Assembly (NCBI GenBank): GCA_963831155.1
Contig: CAWHOY010000005.1
Coordinates: 806,001-870,000, forward strand
Direction of reading: 5' to 3'
Length of the DNA stretch: 64,000 nucleotides
Source of the DNA: CAVRXQ01 sp963831155
GTDB lineage: Bacteria > Actinomycetota > Acidimicrobiia > Acidimicrobiales > Bog-793
The notes beneath the pieces were generated by a model that was not told the origin of the DNA, ran no database searches, and saw only the letters and a program-made list of their open reading frames with translations. The translations under genes and the position numbers were made by a program. Position 1 is the first letter of the stretch, and every line of letters starts with the position of its first letter. Positions 17,505-26,405 of the stretch are shown here, piece after piece.

Positions 17505-18904
17505 CAGCGATCCTTCCCCAGCGAGAGCAGGTGCTCGACGATTTCGGCTTGCGAAGGCAGCACACCTCCCATCCGCCGCACGGAGGTGATCCGCGGAGGG
17601 GCGTGCACCCCGGCATGGCTCAATGCGAGGCGCATCTCGTCTTCGAGTTGACCGGCGCTCGCCTCGACGACGACAAGCTCTGCGACGCCGCGGGTCAATT
17701 CGGTGAGCGCGGTGATCGGGAACGGCCAAAGCGTGATCGGCCGGAACATGCCGACCCGGATGTCACGTTCGCGAAGATCGCGAATTGCGCCTTTTGCGAG
17801 CTGCGCGGGTGTATTGCAGGCGACGATGACGATCTCCGCTGCTTCGCAGCGGTACAGGTCGGCGCGCTGTTCGTGCTCAGCAATCTGCGCGTACTTCTGG
17901 TTGAGCGCCTCGTTGTGTGCTTCGAGATCCACTTCGTCGAGATTGATCGACGAGATCAGGTTGCCGCGGTGTGAACGGTCGCCGACAACCGCCCACTCCG
18001 GCACTCCGGGCACGACGATCTCGGAGGGGAGACGGACCTTCCCCGTCATCTGTCCGAGGTAGCCGTCGCCGACGATCACGACGGGATTGCGGTACTTGAA
18101 CGCCAGATCGAAGGCGAGCATCGAGAGGTCGAGCATCTCCTGCGGTGTCGCCGGCGCGAGAACGATCGCGTGGGTGTTGCCGTGGCCGAGGCCACGGCAG
18201 GCGAGCTTGATGTCCGCCTGCTCGGGGGCGATGTTCCCGAGCCCCGGCCCGCCGCGCATGATGTCGACAAAGACGGCCGGGACCTCGGCCCCCACCATGT
18301 AGGAGATCCCCTCGAGCATCAGGGAGAACCCGGGCGAGCTCGTGAAGGTCATGCTCCGGCGCCCGGCACCCCCCGCCCCGTAGAGCATGTTCACGGTTGC
18401 GACCTCGCTCACCGCCTGGACGAAGACCCCGCCGAGATCCGGGAGGACCTTCGCCATCAACTCGGCGCCTTCGGTCGACGGAGTGATCGGATAACCGAAG
18501 ACGTGACGGCATCCGGCGAGCAGCGCCCCGGCGGCGGCGGCGTACGTCCCTTTCACGACGAACGGCTCGCGCGCCGGAAGCGGCAACCGCCGGTCAGGGA
18601 TCGCCTCAGGGACCGGGACGTCAAAGGGGCGAGGGCCGAAGAGCCTCGCCGGATCGACCGGGGCGAAAGCCGCCTCGTCGCCTTCTGGGCGCAACCCGTA
18701 GGGCTCCGGACAGGCGTCGATGCACAGGTCGCATCCGTTGCAGTCCGTGAGATCGAGGACGACCGGAGTGAGCCCGGTCAGCGGGTTGATCTCGGAGCCG
18801 AACGCGATGCAGTGCTTCGGACAGGACGCGATGCAGCGCCCGCAACCCTTGCAGTACTCGGGCACGAGGAACGGCATCGGCCGCTCGAGGACGTGCGCGT
18901 TCAT
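17504..18904 (-). CDS. 2-oxoacid:ferredoxin oxidoreductase, fused delta (ferredoxin) and alpha subunits
   Basis: This 466-aa protein begins with a two-cluster ferredoxin domain (YCKGCGRCIASCPKHC and DCNGCDLCIDACPE, about residues 17-67) and continues as the alpha subunit: GTYAAAAGALLAGCRHVFGYPITPSTE, the VSEVATVNMLYGAGGAGRRSMTFTSSPG region that helps bind TPP, and a C-terminal transketolase-like domain. It is translationally linked to the beta-gamma gene. Together they convert a 2-oxoacid plus CoA to acyl-CoA and CO2 with reduced ferredoxin, or the reverse. Confidence 0.93.
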   Translation of the reverse strand: MNAHVLERPMPFLVPEYCKGCGRCIASCPKHCIAFGSEINPLTGLTPVVLDLTDCNGCDLCIDACPEPYGLRPEGDEAAFAPVDPARLFGPRPFDVPVPEAIPDRRLPLPAREPFVVKGTYAAAAGALLAGCRHVFGYPITPSTEGAELMAKVLPDLGGVFVQAVSEVATVNMLYGAGGAGRRSMTFTSSPGFSLMLEGISYMVGAEVPAVFVDIMRGGPGLGNIAPEQADIKLACRGLGHGNTHAIVLAPATPQEMLDLSMLAFDLAFKYRNPVVIVGDGYLGQMTGKVRLPSEIVVPGVPEWAVVGDRSHRGNLISSINLDEVDLEAHNEALNQKYAQIAEHEQRADLYRCEAAEIVIVACNTPAQLAKGAIRDLRERDIRVGMFRPITLWPFPITALTELTRGVAELVVVEASAGQLEDEMRLALSHAGVHAPPRITSVRRMGGVLPSQAEIVEHLLSLGKDR

Positions 18905-19107
18905 CGAAGCCCCGACTTTCTCGAACGCGTCGAGCGAGTCGCACCCATCAGGTCAATCGTCGGTCCGCTGATCTCGATGGGCTAGGTCCGATCGGCCGCC
19001 TCGTCCGGGACCAAAGACCTCAATCCGGGGATCTAACCGCGTGTGGGGATTCTCGGTCCGGACGCGGCGGCGTCGCGATCCCGCCGGCGGACATTTGGCA
19101 GACCACG

Positions 19108-19521
19108 TCAGCTGTTGACGACGCGGGCCTTCAGTTGCTGGAATTCGTCCTCGCTGATCACGCCGCGGTCTCTCAACGCGGCGAGGCGTTCGAGCTCGCT
19201 CGCTGCGCTGCCGTGGCCGGCGACCCCGTCGATGTACTGACGGAACGCCTTCTCGTCCGACGCTTGGTCCTGTTGCGCGTGCACCCGCATCTCGTCGCCG
19301 TACAGCACGAGATAGACCAGGATCCCCAACAACGGTAGGACGATCACGAAGAAGACCCAGAAAGCCTTCAACCATCCCTTCATATCGTGACGGCGGAACA
19401 GGTCGGTGATGATGATGAAGATCAGCCACAGCTCGAGAAGGAACAGAAAGAACCACAAGATGTCGAGCAAGACCTGCCCGGTGCCCCAAGTCGTCGCAAA
19501 TACCGGCTGCACCTTGTCCAT
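19108..19521 (-). CDS. Membrane protein with PLDc_N-like and SHOCT domains
   Basis: This 137-aa protein has two transmembrane segments (VLLDILWFFLFLLELWLIFI and FWVFFVIVLPLLGILVYLVL) separated by a short basic loop, the arrangement of the PLDc_N domain. The C-terminus, ASELERLAALRDRGVISEDEF followed by QQLKARV, is a SHOCT domain, a short oligomerisation module common in actinobacterial membrane proteins. The ATG at 19521 follows a GGAAAGG box. The precise role is unknown. Confidence 0.85.
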   Translation of the reverse strand: MDKVQPVFATTWGTGQVLLDILWFFLFLLELWLIFIIITDLFRRHDMKGWLKAFWVFFVIVLPLLGILVYLVLYGDEMRVHAQQDQASDEKAFRQYIDGVAGHGSAASELERLAALRDRGVISEDEFQQLKARVVNS

Positions 19522-19782
19522 CAGTCGCACCTTTCCATTGATTCCGTCGATGTCCCCCACTCGCGATCGCGACTCGATCCGGCACTTACCCACCCCATGC
19601 GGTGATCATCCTCGCGACGGAGCCGACATTCAACCGCTCGAACGGGAAGACGCTCACCTCTCCCCACGACTCTCAGCCGACCCAAGGCATAATCGCCTCG
19701 TGTCGCCACGGCATCACGGCCCGGACAGCTCTGACCAAATTCGCAGCGCGTTGGCGCCTACCTGTGGTGACCGTCCGACATC

Positions 19783-20988
19783 GTGAGCTCCTCGCGCCAA
19801 GAAGCCGAGCACGGTGGCCCACCCGAACGCCTGATAACAACCTTCCGCGCACGCTTCAACCGTGACCCGGTCGTCGTGCGCGCTCCGGGTCGAGTGAACC
19901 TCATTGGTGACCACACCGACTACAACGACGGATTCGTCCTGCCCGCCGCTCTGCAATTCACGACCTGGGCCGCCGCTTCTGCTCGGGCCGACCGCTCGGT
20001 CACGATCGAATCGCTGACCCACCGTCGGTCGTCAACTTTTGAACTCGACGATCAGGCGCCACTGCCCCGACGCAACTGGAGCGATTACGTGCGCGGCGTT
20101 GCTGTCGCGCTTCAACAACGCGGAGTCCGCCTCCTCGGGACCGATGTGGTGTTCGACAGCGACATCCCCGTCGGAGCCGGACTGAGCTCGTCGGCGGCCC
20201 TCGAAGTGTCCGCGGGACTTGCGCTCGAGGCCGTTGCCAAAGTCGACGTCGACAAGCAGCTCCTGGCTCAGGTGGGCGAATGGGCCGAGAACAATTTCGT
20301 CGGGGTGCGCACCGGGATCATGGATCAGTACGCCTCCTGCTTCGGAGTCGCGGGAGACGCGCTCCTGCTCGACTGTCGTTCTCGGCAATCGCGAAACGTT
20401 GCGCTGCCCCGTAACGCGAAGTTCGTCGTCGCGAACACAATGAGGCGTCACGCCCACGCCGGGGGTGAGTACAACACTCGAAGAGAACAATGTGAGGCAG
20501 CGGTCGCGTTCCTCGCCAAGGACGACCCGACGTTGTCCTCTCTGCGCGATGTCAGCCTTGAGACCTTGATGGCGCGGTCGGACTCGATGCCGCCGGTGCT
20601 CTTCAAACGCGCCCACCACGTTGTCACCGAAAATGCTCGCGTGCTGGCGACAGCGTCCGCGTTCGAGGAAGCTGACCTCGATCGCGCTGGCGCGCTGATG
20701 AACCTCTCCCACGAGAGCCTGCGCGACGACTTCGAAGTCTCAAGTGAAGAGCTCGACGCGATGGTGCTAATTGCGCGCTCTCTCGACGGCGTCCTCGGCT
20801 CCCGCATGACCGGCGGTGGATTCGGGGGATGCACCATCTCGCTCGTCGACGAAGAACGGGCCGAGACCGTGCTCGGGGAGCTGGCGCGTCGCTACGCGGA
20901 ACGAATCGGCGTGACGCCGTCGGTGTTCATCATGGAGCCGAGCGACGGCGCGAGCGTGCTCTCTCTCGCTGGGATCGAATCCCAATGA
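19783..20988 (+). CDS. galK: Galactokinase
   Basis: This 401-aa GHMP kinase phosphorylates galactose to galactose-1-phosphate with ATP. It has the galactokinase signature GRVNLIGDHTDYNDGFVLP (about residues 37-55, with Asp where most enzymes have Glu), the ATP loop PVGAGLSSSAALEVS, GIMDQYASCFG with the catalytic Asp, and MTGGGFGGCTISLV near the end. The GTG start opens a galK-galE-galT operon. galE begins inside the galK stop (ATGA). Confidence 0.95.
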   Translation: MSSSRQEAEHGGPPERLITTFRARFNRDPVVVRAPGRVNLIGDHTDYNDGFVLPAALQFTTWAAASARADRSVTIESLTHRRSSTFELDDQAPLPRRNWSDYVRGVAVALQQRGVRLLGTDVVFDSDIPVGAGLSSSAALEVSAGLALEAVAKVDVDKQLLAQVGEWAENNFVGVRTGIMDQYASCFGVAGDALLLDCRSRQSRNVALPRNAKFVVANTMRRHAHAGGEYNTRREQCEAAVAFLAKDDPTLSSLRDVSLETLMARSDSMPPVLFKRAHHVVTENARVLATASAFEEADLDRAGALMNLSHESLRDDFEVSSEELDAMVLIARSLDGVLGSRMTGGGFGGCTISLVDEERAETVLGELARRYAERIGVTPSVFIMEPSDGASVLSLAGIESQ

Positions 20989-21965
20989 ACGTGCTCGTTG
21001 TCGGGGGCGCGGGGTACATCGGCAGCGCAACCTGCGACGCGCTCATCGCGGCGGGTCACGTCGTCACCGTCCTCGACGATCTCTCGACCGGCCACCGACA
21101 AGCCGTCCCCGAATCCGCCAACCTCGTCGTCGGCTCGAGCGCGGACGTGGACGTCCTTGGAGGGCTCTTTGCCTCCGGCCACTTCGACGTTGTCATGGAC
21201 TTCGCCGCGCTGATCGAAGCCGGTGAGTCGATGATCGTGCCGGAGCGGTTCTTTCGCAACAACGTCGCGAACGCGCTCTCGATCGTGGAGGCAATGCTTC
21301 GCTACGACGTCGGGCGCTTCGTCTTCTCGTCGAGTGCGGCGGTCTACGGTGTCCGCCGCGCCCCGATCGGCGAGGACGCGCCGCTCGCTCCGTCGAATGC
21401 GTACGGAGAGTCAAAGCTCGTATTCGAAAACATGTTGCGCTGGATCCACGAAGCGCACGGCATGCGATTCGGCGCGCTCCGCTACTTCAACGCGGCGGGA
21501 GCGGTCTCACCCGAGGTCGGCGAGGATCACCGACCCGAGTCGCACCTCATACCGCTGGTGCTCCAGTGCGCGCTCGGAAAGACTCCGGACGTCGCGATCT
21601 ACGGGACCGATTACGAGACTCCAGATGGGACGTGTGTCCGCGACTACGTGCACGTGGCCGACCTGGCCACGGCGCACGTGCTCACCCTTCAGGCGCTCGA
21701 CGAACGCGAGACGATGACGTACAACCTCGGCAACGGCGCCGGATTCTCGGTCCGCGAGGTCATCGAGACGGCGCGCTTCGTCACCGGAGCTCCGATCCCT
21801 GTCTCGGAGCAACCGCGTCGATCTGGCGACCCCGATGTATTGGTCGCAAGCGCGCAGGCGATACGCGAGGAACTCGGCTGGCAGCCGCGACACGTCGACC
21901 TCGAAGCGATCGTCGACAGCGCCTGGCGTTGGCACGCGAGCCACCCGCAGGGCTTCGAGAGCTGA
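20985..21965 (+). CDS. galE: UDP-glucose 4-epimerase
   Basis: This 326-aa extended SDR interconverts UDP-galactose and UDP-glucose. The Rossmann motif GGAGYIGSATCDAL is at the N-terminus. Further features are DFAALIEAGESM, catalytic Ser in SSSAAVYG, the Tyr-x3-Lys of PSNAYGESKLVFENML, RYFNAAGA and DYETPDGTCVRDYVHVADLA. The ATG at 20985 overlaps the galK stop by four bases. galT follows four bases after the stop. Confidence 0.95.
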   Translation: MNVLVVGGAGYIGSATCDALIAAGHVVTVLDDLSTGHRQAVPESANLVVGSSADVDVLGGLFASGHFDVVMDFAALIEAGESMIVPERFFRNNVANALSIVEAMLRYDVGRFVFSSSAAVYGVRRAPIGEDAPLAPSNAYGESKLVFENMLRWIHEAHGMRFGALRYFNAAGAVSPEVGEDHRPESHLIPLVLQCALGKTPDVAIYGTDYETPDGTCVRDYVHVADLATAHVLTLQALDERETMTYNLGNGAGFSVREVIETARFVTGAPIPVSEQPRRSGDPDVLVASAQAIREELGWQPRHVDLEAIVDSAWRWHASHPQGFES

Positions 21966-21969
21966 TCCC

Positions 21970-23016
21970 GTGAGCTTCCTCGAAGACACCTCTCATCGGC
22001 GCCTCAACCCGCTCACCGGCGAGTGGATCCTCGTTTCGCCGCACCGCGCCGACCGGCCGTGGCGTGGCCAGGTGGAACGACCCCGCAGCGAGGTGATCCC
22101 GTCGTACGACCCGGAGTGTTATCTCTGCCCCGGAAACGAACGCGCGGGCGGCGCTCACAATCCCAAGTACACCGAAACGTTCGCATTCGACAATGACTTC
22201 CCCGCGCTCTTGGCCGACGCGGCGGGCGATCCGGTCGACGTCGATGGTCTGCTCGTCGCGCGGCCCGAGGCGGGGGTATGTCGGGTGTTGTGCTTCACAC
22301 CAGCGCACGATCGCTCGCTTTCACGGCTCGGCACCGAGGAGATCGTCGCCGTCATCCGAGCGTGGCAGCGGGAATTTGCCGCGCTCGGCGGTCGCGAGTC
22401 GATCAACGCCGTGCAGATCTTCGAAAACCGTGGAGAAATGATGGGGGCGAGCAATCCCCATCCTCACGGCCAGATTTGGGCGACCGCGTCCTTGCCGACC
22501 GAGCTCACGAAAGAGAACGTGACCTTCGAGCGAGCATCGAGTCTCGATGACTGCGTGCTCTGCCGATACATCGCACTCGAGCTCGAGCGCGAAGCTCGAG
22601 TGGTGTTTGCGAATGAACTCTTCGTCGTCATCGTCCCCTTCTGGGCGATCTGGCCGTATGAGGTGCTCGTGGCGTCGGTCCACCATTCGAGCGGCATCGA
22701 CACGCTCGGTGAGGAAGAGGTGCGCTCGCTCGCCGAAACTCTGAGCGGCCTCACCATCCGCTACGACAACGTCTTCGAAAGCCCGTTTCCCTATTCGATG
22801 GGGATCCACCAGCGACCAACCGACGGCGCGCGGCACGAGCGGTTCCACTCTCACTTCCACTTCTATCCGCCGCTTCTGCGTTCGGCGACGGTGCGGAAGT
22901 TCATGGTGGGTTTCGAACTGCTCGGTGAACCACAGCGCGACATCACGCCGGAGGCGGCTGCCGACCGACTTCGAAATGTCGCAACGCGTCATTACCTCGA
23001 CGAACACGCGCATTAG
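21970..23016 (+). CDS. galT: Galactose-1-phosphate uridylyltransferase
   Basis: This 348-aa HIT-superfamily enzyme exchanges UMP between UDP-glucose and galactose-1-phosphate. It begins RRLNPLTGEWILVSPHRADRPW. It then has the zinc Cys pair CYLCPGNERAGGAHNP, the catalytic ASNPHPHGQIW (His-Pro-His), a second CVLC pair and the C-terminal HFHFYPPLLRS. The GTG start lies just after galE, completing a Leloir operon that feeds the downstream pfkA. Confidence 0.95.
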   Translation: MSFLEDTSHRRLNPLTGEWILVSPHRADRPWRGQVERPRSEVIPSYDPECYLCPGNERAGGAHNPKYTETFAFDNDFPALLADAAGDPVDVDGLLVARPEAGVCRVLCFTPAHDRSLSRLGTEEIVAVIRAWQREFAALGGRESINAVQIFENRGEMMGASNPHPHGQIWATASLPTELTKENVTFERASSLDDCVLCRYIALELEREARVVFANELFVVIVPFWAIWPYEVLVASVHHSSGIDTLGEEEVRSLAETLSGLTIRYDNVFESPFPYSMGIHQRPTDGARHERFHSHFHFYPPLLRSATVRKFMVGFELLGEPQRDITPEAAADRLRNVATRHYLDEHAH

Positions 23017-23066
23017 CCCGGCGCGCGTGGCCCAGTGACGGCGGAGCCACGGGTTACCCTTCCGCG

Positions 23067-24098
23067 ATGCGACTCGGGGTACTCACTGGGGGCGGGGACT
23101 GCCCCGGCTTGAACGCCGCGATTCGCGCGGTCGTCCGCCGAGCAAATGTCGCGTACGGAGACGACGTCGTCGGCTTTCGTGACGGCTGGCGCGGCGTCGT
23201 CGAGGACGACGCGATGCCGTTGGACGTCGGGGCCTGCCGGGGGATCCTCCCCCGGGGGGGCACGCTCATCGGCACCTCACGGTTCAACCCGTGCCGTATT
23301 GCGGGTGACCCGGAGCGCGCGCTCGCGACGATCGAGCGCCGCGGGATCGAAGCCCTAGTCGCGATCGGTGGGGAGGGCACGCTCGGAGGCGCCCGCGACC
23401 TCGCCGCGATCGGCGCGCCGATTGTCGCCGTGCCGAAGACGATCGATAACGACGTGGGCGGCACCGACGTCACGATCGGCTTCCACACTGCGGTCCAGAT
23501 CGCGACCGACGCGATCGACCGACTGCACACGACCGCCGAGTCGCACGACCGGGTAATCGTCTGCGAGGTGATGGGGCGCAACGCCGGGTGGATCGCCGTC
23601 TACTCCGGACTCGCTGGCGGGGCCGCGGCGGTGCTCGCGCCCGAGGAGCCCTTCGACATCACGTCCATCTGCGACCACCTGAAGCGCCGTCACGCCAAAG
23701 GCCGCTTCGCATCGGTGGTCGTCGTCGCGGAGGGCGCGAAGCCCGTCGCAGGAACAATTCACCTCCCCCCGCCCGAGATCGACGCCTTCGATCACGAACG
23801 CCTAGGTGGTATCAGCGCGGTGGTCGCCGCTGAGATCGAAAGCCGCATCGGGCTCGAATCTCGCATGACGATCCTCGGACATGTCCAACGCGGCGGCACT
23901 CCGAACGCCTTCGACCGCGTCCTCGCCACCCGCCTCGGCGTCGCCGCTGTCGACCGCGTCCACGACAAAGCCTTCGGCAGGATGGTCGGCCTCCACGGCC
24001 AGGGGATCCACTCGGTGCCGCTTGCCGACGCTCTCGCTGTTCCAAAGCGCGTGCCGCGCTACCTTCTCGACCGGGTCGCCGGCATTTTCATGGAGTAA
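23067..24098 (+). CDS. pfkA: 6-phosphofructokinase
   Basis: This 343-aa PFK-A family enzyme has the N-terminal GVLTGGGDCPGLNAAIRAVV, the phosphoryl-donor loop AIGGEGTLGGARDL, the catalytic VPKTIDNDVGGTD, EVMGRNAGWIA and GHVQRGGTPNAFDRVLATRLG. A Gly in GGEGT (the position separating ATP from PPi enzymes) with Lys in PKTIDND matches actinobacterial group III enzymes that use ATP. Donor choice is inference. It lies 50 bp after galT and may be in the same transcription unit. Confidence 0.93.
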   Translation: MRLGVLTGGGDCPGLNAAIRAVVRRANVAYGDDVVGFRDGWRGVVEDDAMPLDVGACRGILPRGGTLIGTSRFNPCRIAGDPERALATIERRGIEALVAIGGEGTLGGARDLAAIGAPIVAVPKTIDNDVGGTDVTIGFHTAVQIATDAIDRLHTTAESHDRVIVCEVMGRNAGWIAVYSGLAGGAAAVLAPEEPFDITSICDHLKRRHAKGRFASVVVVAEGAKPVAGTIHLPPPEIDAFDHERLGGISAVVAAEIESRIGLESRMTILGHVQRGGTPNAFDRVLATRLGVAAVDRVHDKAFGRMVGLHGQGIHSVPLADALAVPKRVPRYLLDRVAGIFME

Positions 24099-24106
24099 TT
24101 CGCGGC

Positions 24107-24529
24107 TTGCCCGTCGTGCTCGCAGCGCTCGCCAACACAACGACTGCCGTTCGTCTCTCGCTGCACGTCCTCGCCGCTGCGGTGTGGGTCGGTGGACAGC
24201 TCACCGTCGCGGGTCTGCTGCCGACGGTCCGTCGTCTCGGCGAGGACGCCCCGAAGAAGGTGGCGAGAGCGTTCGCGCGTATCGAGTGGCCGATGTTCAC
24301 GCTGCTGATCGCGACAGGGGTCTGGAACGCCGTCGCCGACAACCCCTCCAAGCAGAACGGCGCCTGGAAGGCCGTACTCGGGGTGAAGATCGCCGTCGTC
24401 GTCATCGCCGGCCTCGCCGCCTACTGGCACGGCAGGGCGCGCACGAAGGTCGGCCTCGCCGCGTTTGGTGGGATCGCCGGGCTGGCCTCGCTGGCCGCCC
24501 TCGTCCTCGGGGTGCTTCTCGCAGGCTGA
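24107..24529 (+). CDS. CopD-like four-helix membrane protein
   Basis: This 140-aa protein has four predicted transmembrane helices. It starts with RLSLHVLAAAVWVGGQLTVAGLLP, the His-containing helix typical of CopD/DUF2269-type domains, then FARIEWPMFTLLIATGVWNAV and two further helices. The first codon is TTG (24107), and an in-frame GTG at 24116 is the alternative. It directly follows pfkA. A transport or heme-related role is possible, but I cannot assign one. Confidence 0.75.
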   Translation: MPVVLAALANTTTAVRLSLHVLAAAVWVGGQLTVAGLLPTVRRLGEDAPKKVARAFARIEWPMFTLLIATGVWNAVADNPSKQNGAWKAVLGVKIAVVVIAGLAAYWHGRARTKVGLAAFGGIAGLASLAALVLGVLLAG

Positions 24530-24537
24530 GAGAAGAG

Positions 24538-25491
24538 TTATTCGGCCGGGATCTGCCCCATTCGACCACGTCGATAATCCTCGAAAGCTTGACGGATTTC
24601 GTCGTCGGTGTTCATCACGAACGGCCCGTACCACGCGACGGGCTCGCGGATCGGCGCGCCCCCCAACACCAACACGTCGAGCTTCGGGCTGCGCGACTCC
24701 TGAGCGGCGTCCACGCGCACCTCCAAGAAATCGCCCGGTCCGAAGACCGCGAGCTGGCCCATTTCGATCGGTCGCCCGGCGCTCGAGACGCTGCCCGAGC
24801 CCGACAAGACGTAGACAAGCGCGTTGAACTCGTGGGGCCAGGGAACAAGTAGCTGCGCGCCCGGCTCGAGCGTCGCGTGCACGAAGGCGATCGGAGTGTG
24901 GGTCTGTCCCGGTCCGGCGTGGCCGTCAAGCTCGCCTGCGACGACGCGGACGAGCGCGCCGCCGTCGGGCGAACTGAGTAATGCGACGTTGCCGCCGCGG
25001 ATGTCCTGGTACTTCGGCACGATCCACTTGTCCGTCGCAGGCAGGTTCACCCAAAGTTGAATGCCGTGGAACAAACCGCCCGAGGCGACGAGTTCTTCCG
25101 GGGGCGCCTCGATGTGCAAGATGCCGCTCCCGGCCGTCATCCATTGAGTGTCGCCGTTCGTGATCAACCCACCGCCACCGTGCGAGTCGCGGTGACGGAA
25201 CGTCCCGTCGATGATGTAGGTGACGGTTTCAAATCCGCGATGTGGGTGCCACGGCGTCCCCTTCGCTTCGCCGGGCGCGTACTCGACCTCTCCCATCTGG
25301 TCCATGTGGACGAACGGATCGAGGTCGGTGCTCGAAACGCCCGCGAAGGCACGTCGGACCGGGAATCCCTCGCCCTCAAAGCCGCTTGGAGCGGTGGTGA
25401 CGGAGCGGACGGGGCGCTCGGCCGACGTCGCGACGTCGACGCTCGAAAGTCGCGGCAGAACGAACAAATCCTCGACGGTGACCGCCGGCAT
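24538..25491 (-). CDS. Pirin family protein
   Basis: This 317-aa bicupin has the pirin metal-binding signature in the N-terminal cupin (DPFVHMDQMG, PWHPHRGFETVTYIIDG, HRDSHG, and a later Glu in LHIEAPPEE) and a second cupin with LVYVLSGSGSV. Pirins bind iron; some are quercetinases and some are redox-sensitive regulators. The ATG follows a GGAGGAG box. It is convergent with the upstream membrane protein gene, eight bases between the stops. Confidence 0.92.
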   Translation of the reverse strand: MPAVTVEDLFVLPRLSSVDVATSAERPVRSVTTAPSGFEGEGFPVRRAFAGVSSTDLDPFVHMDQMGEVEYAPGEAKGTPWHPHRGFETVTYIIDGTFRHRDSHGGGGLITNGDTQWMTAGSGILHIEAPPEELVASGGLFHGIQLWVNLPATDKWIVPKYQDIRGGNVALLSSPDGGALVRVVAGELDGHAGPGQTHTPIAFVHATLEPGAQLLVPWPHEFNALVYVLSGSGSVSSAGRPIEMGQLAVFGPGDFLEVRVDAAQESRSPKLDVLVLGGAPIREPVAWYGPFVMNTDDEIRQAFEDYRRGRMGQIPAE

Positions 25492-25676
25492 GGTCTCTCC
25501 TCCTGCGCCTCCTCAGGTTTCCTGATGCTCTCGGTGGAAAGCGCTCGAAGCTACCAACGCCTGCAGGCTTGCGGTTCTTCCCGATCCTCGTCGAGCGGGA
25601 GGTTGAACGGGAAGCGGCTGCCCGAGGATTCTCGCCGCCGCGCAGACGCGGTTTCCGCGGCGCGCCCGGGGAGCGA

Positions 25677-26405
25677 ATGGGAATGACCGAGCCGTCAGAG
25701 CCGAGACCGACACCGCGTCTGACGGAACCCGATCGGTCACGGGACAGCGGTCCAAGTCGACCGCGTGGCGAGGGGCGACCGCGGCGTGACCTGGTGACCT
25801 GGGTCGCCCTCGGCCTGCTGGTCGCAGTCGCGCTGGCGATCGTCTCACGAACCACGACGGCGACTCCGCACGATTCACGGCGCACCGACACAAAGCACTC
25901 ACTTCACCGCTCGCACAAAGTTGAATCGACGCGCGACCCGAGGACGAAAGAGCGCGAGCCCAGGACCGCGATAGCCCAAGACCATCTTCACGACTCGAAC
26001 TCGGCGCTGACCGACCCGCCGGCAACTACATCGACGACAACGACAACGACCATCGTGCCGCCGCGCACGACGACCCCGACCAATCCCTCGCCAACACGGC
26101 CGACGGCGTCCGACCTCCTCCAGTACTCAGGAGCCCTCACATATCCCGAGGACGTCGCGACGTCGATTCCGTTCTCGTCTCCAAATGGCGTCGCCGCGGC
26201 GCGGATCACTTGGTCGGGCGGCGACGAACTCGTCGCATCCCTGCGCTGTCGTGGCGCACACGACTCCGCGCCCGGGACACACGGCATCTCGATCTCGATC
26301 GACGGCTCGCCTGGAGGTTGCGTCGTCGCCGTCGCGCTCGCGCCGGGGGTTCATGCGCCGGTCGCGTACGCGATCACCGTCCTCTCCCCCACGGGGGGTG
26401 GATGA
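25677..26405 (+). CDS. Single-pass membrane protein with Thr/Pro-rich linker, function unknown
   Basis: This protein of about 242 aa has a charged, Arg/Pro-rich cytoplasmic N-terminus, one transmembrane helix (LVTWVALGLLVAVALAIVSR), a long low-complexity Thr/Pro linker, and a small C-terminal extracytoplasmic domain containing two Cys (SLRCRGAHD and GGCVVAVAL). The ATG at 25677 follows GGGAGCG. The stop overlaps the start of the LysM/BTAD gene as ATGA, so the two are probably made together. I do not recognise the family. Confidence 0.6.
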   Translation: MGMTEPSEPRPTPRLTEPDRSRDSGPSRPRGEGRPRRDLVTWVALGLLVAVALAIVSRTTTATPHDSRRTDTKHSLHRSHKVESTRDPRTKEREPRTAIAQDHLHDSNSALTDPPATTSTTTTTTIVPPRTTTPTNPSPTRPTASDLLQYSGALTYPEDVATSIPFSSPNGVAAARITWSGGDELVASLRCRGAHDSAPGTHGISISIDGSPGGCVVAVALAPGVHAPVAYAITVLSPTGGG

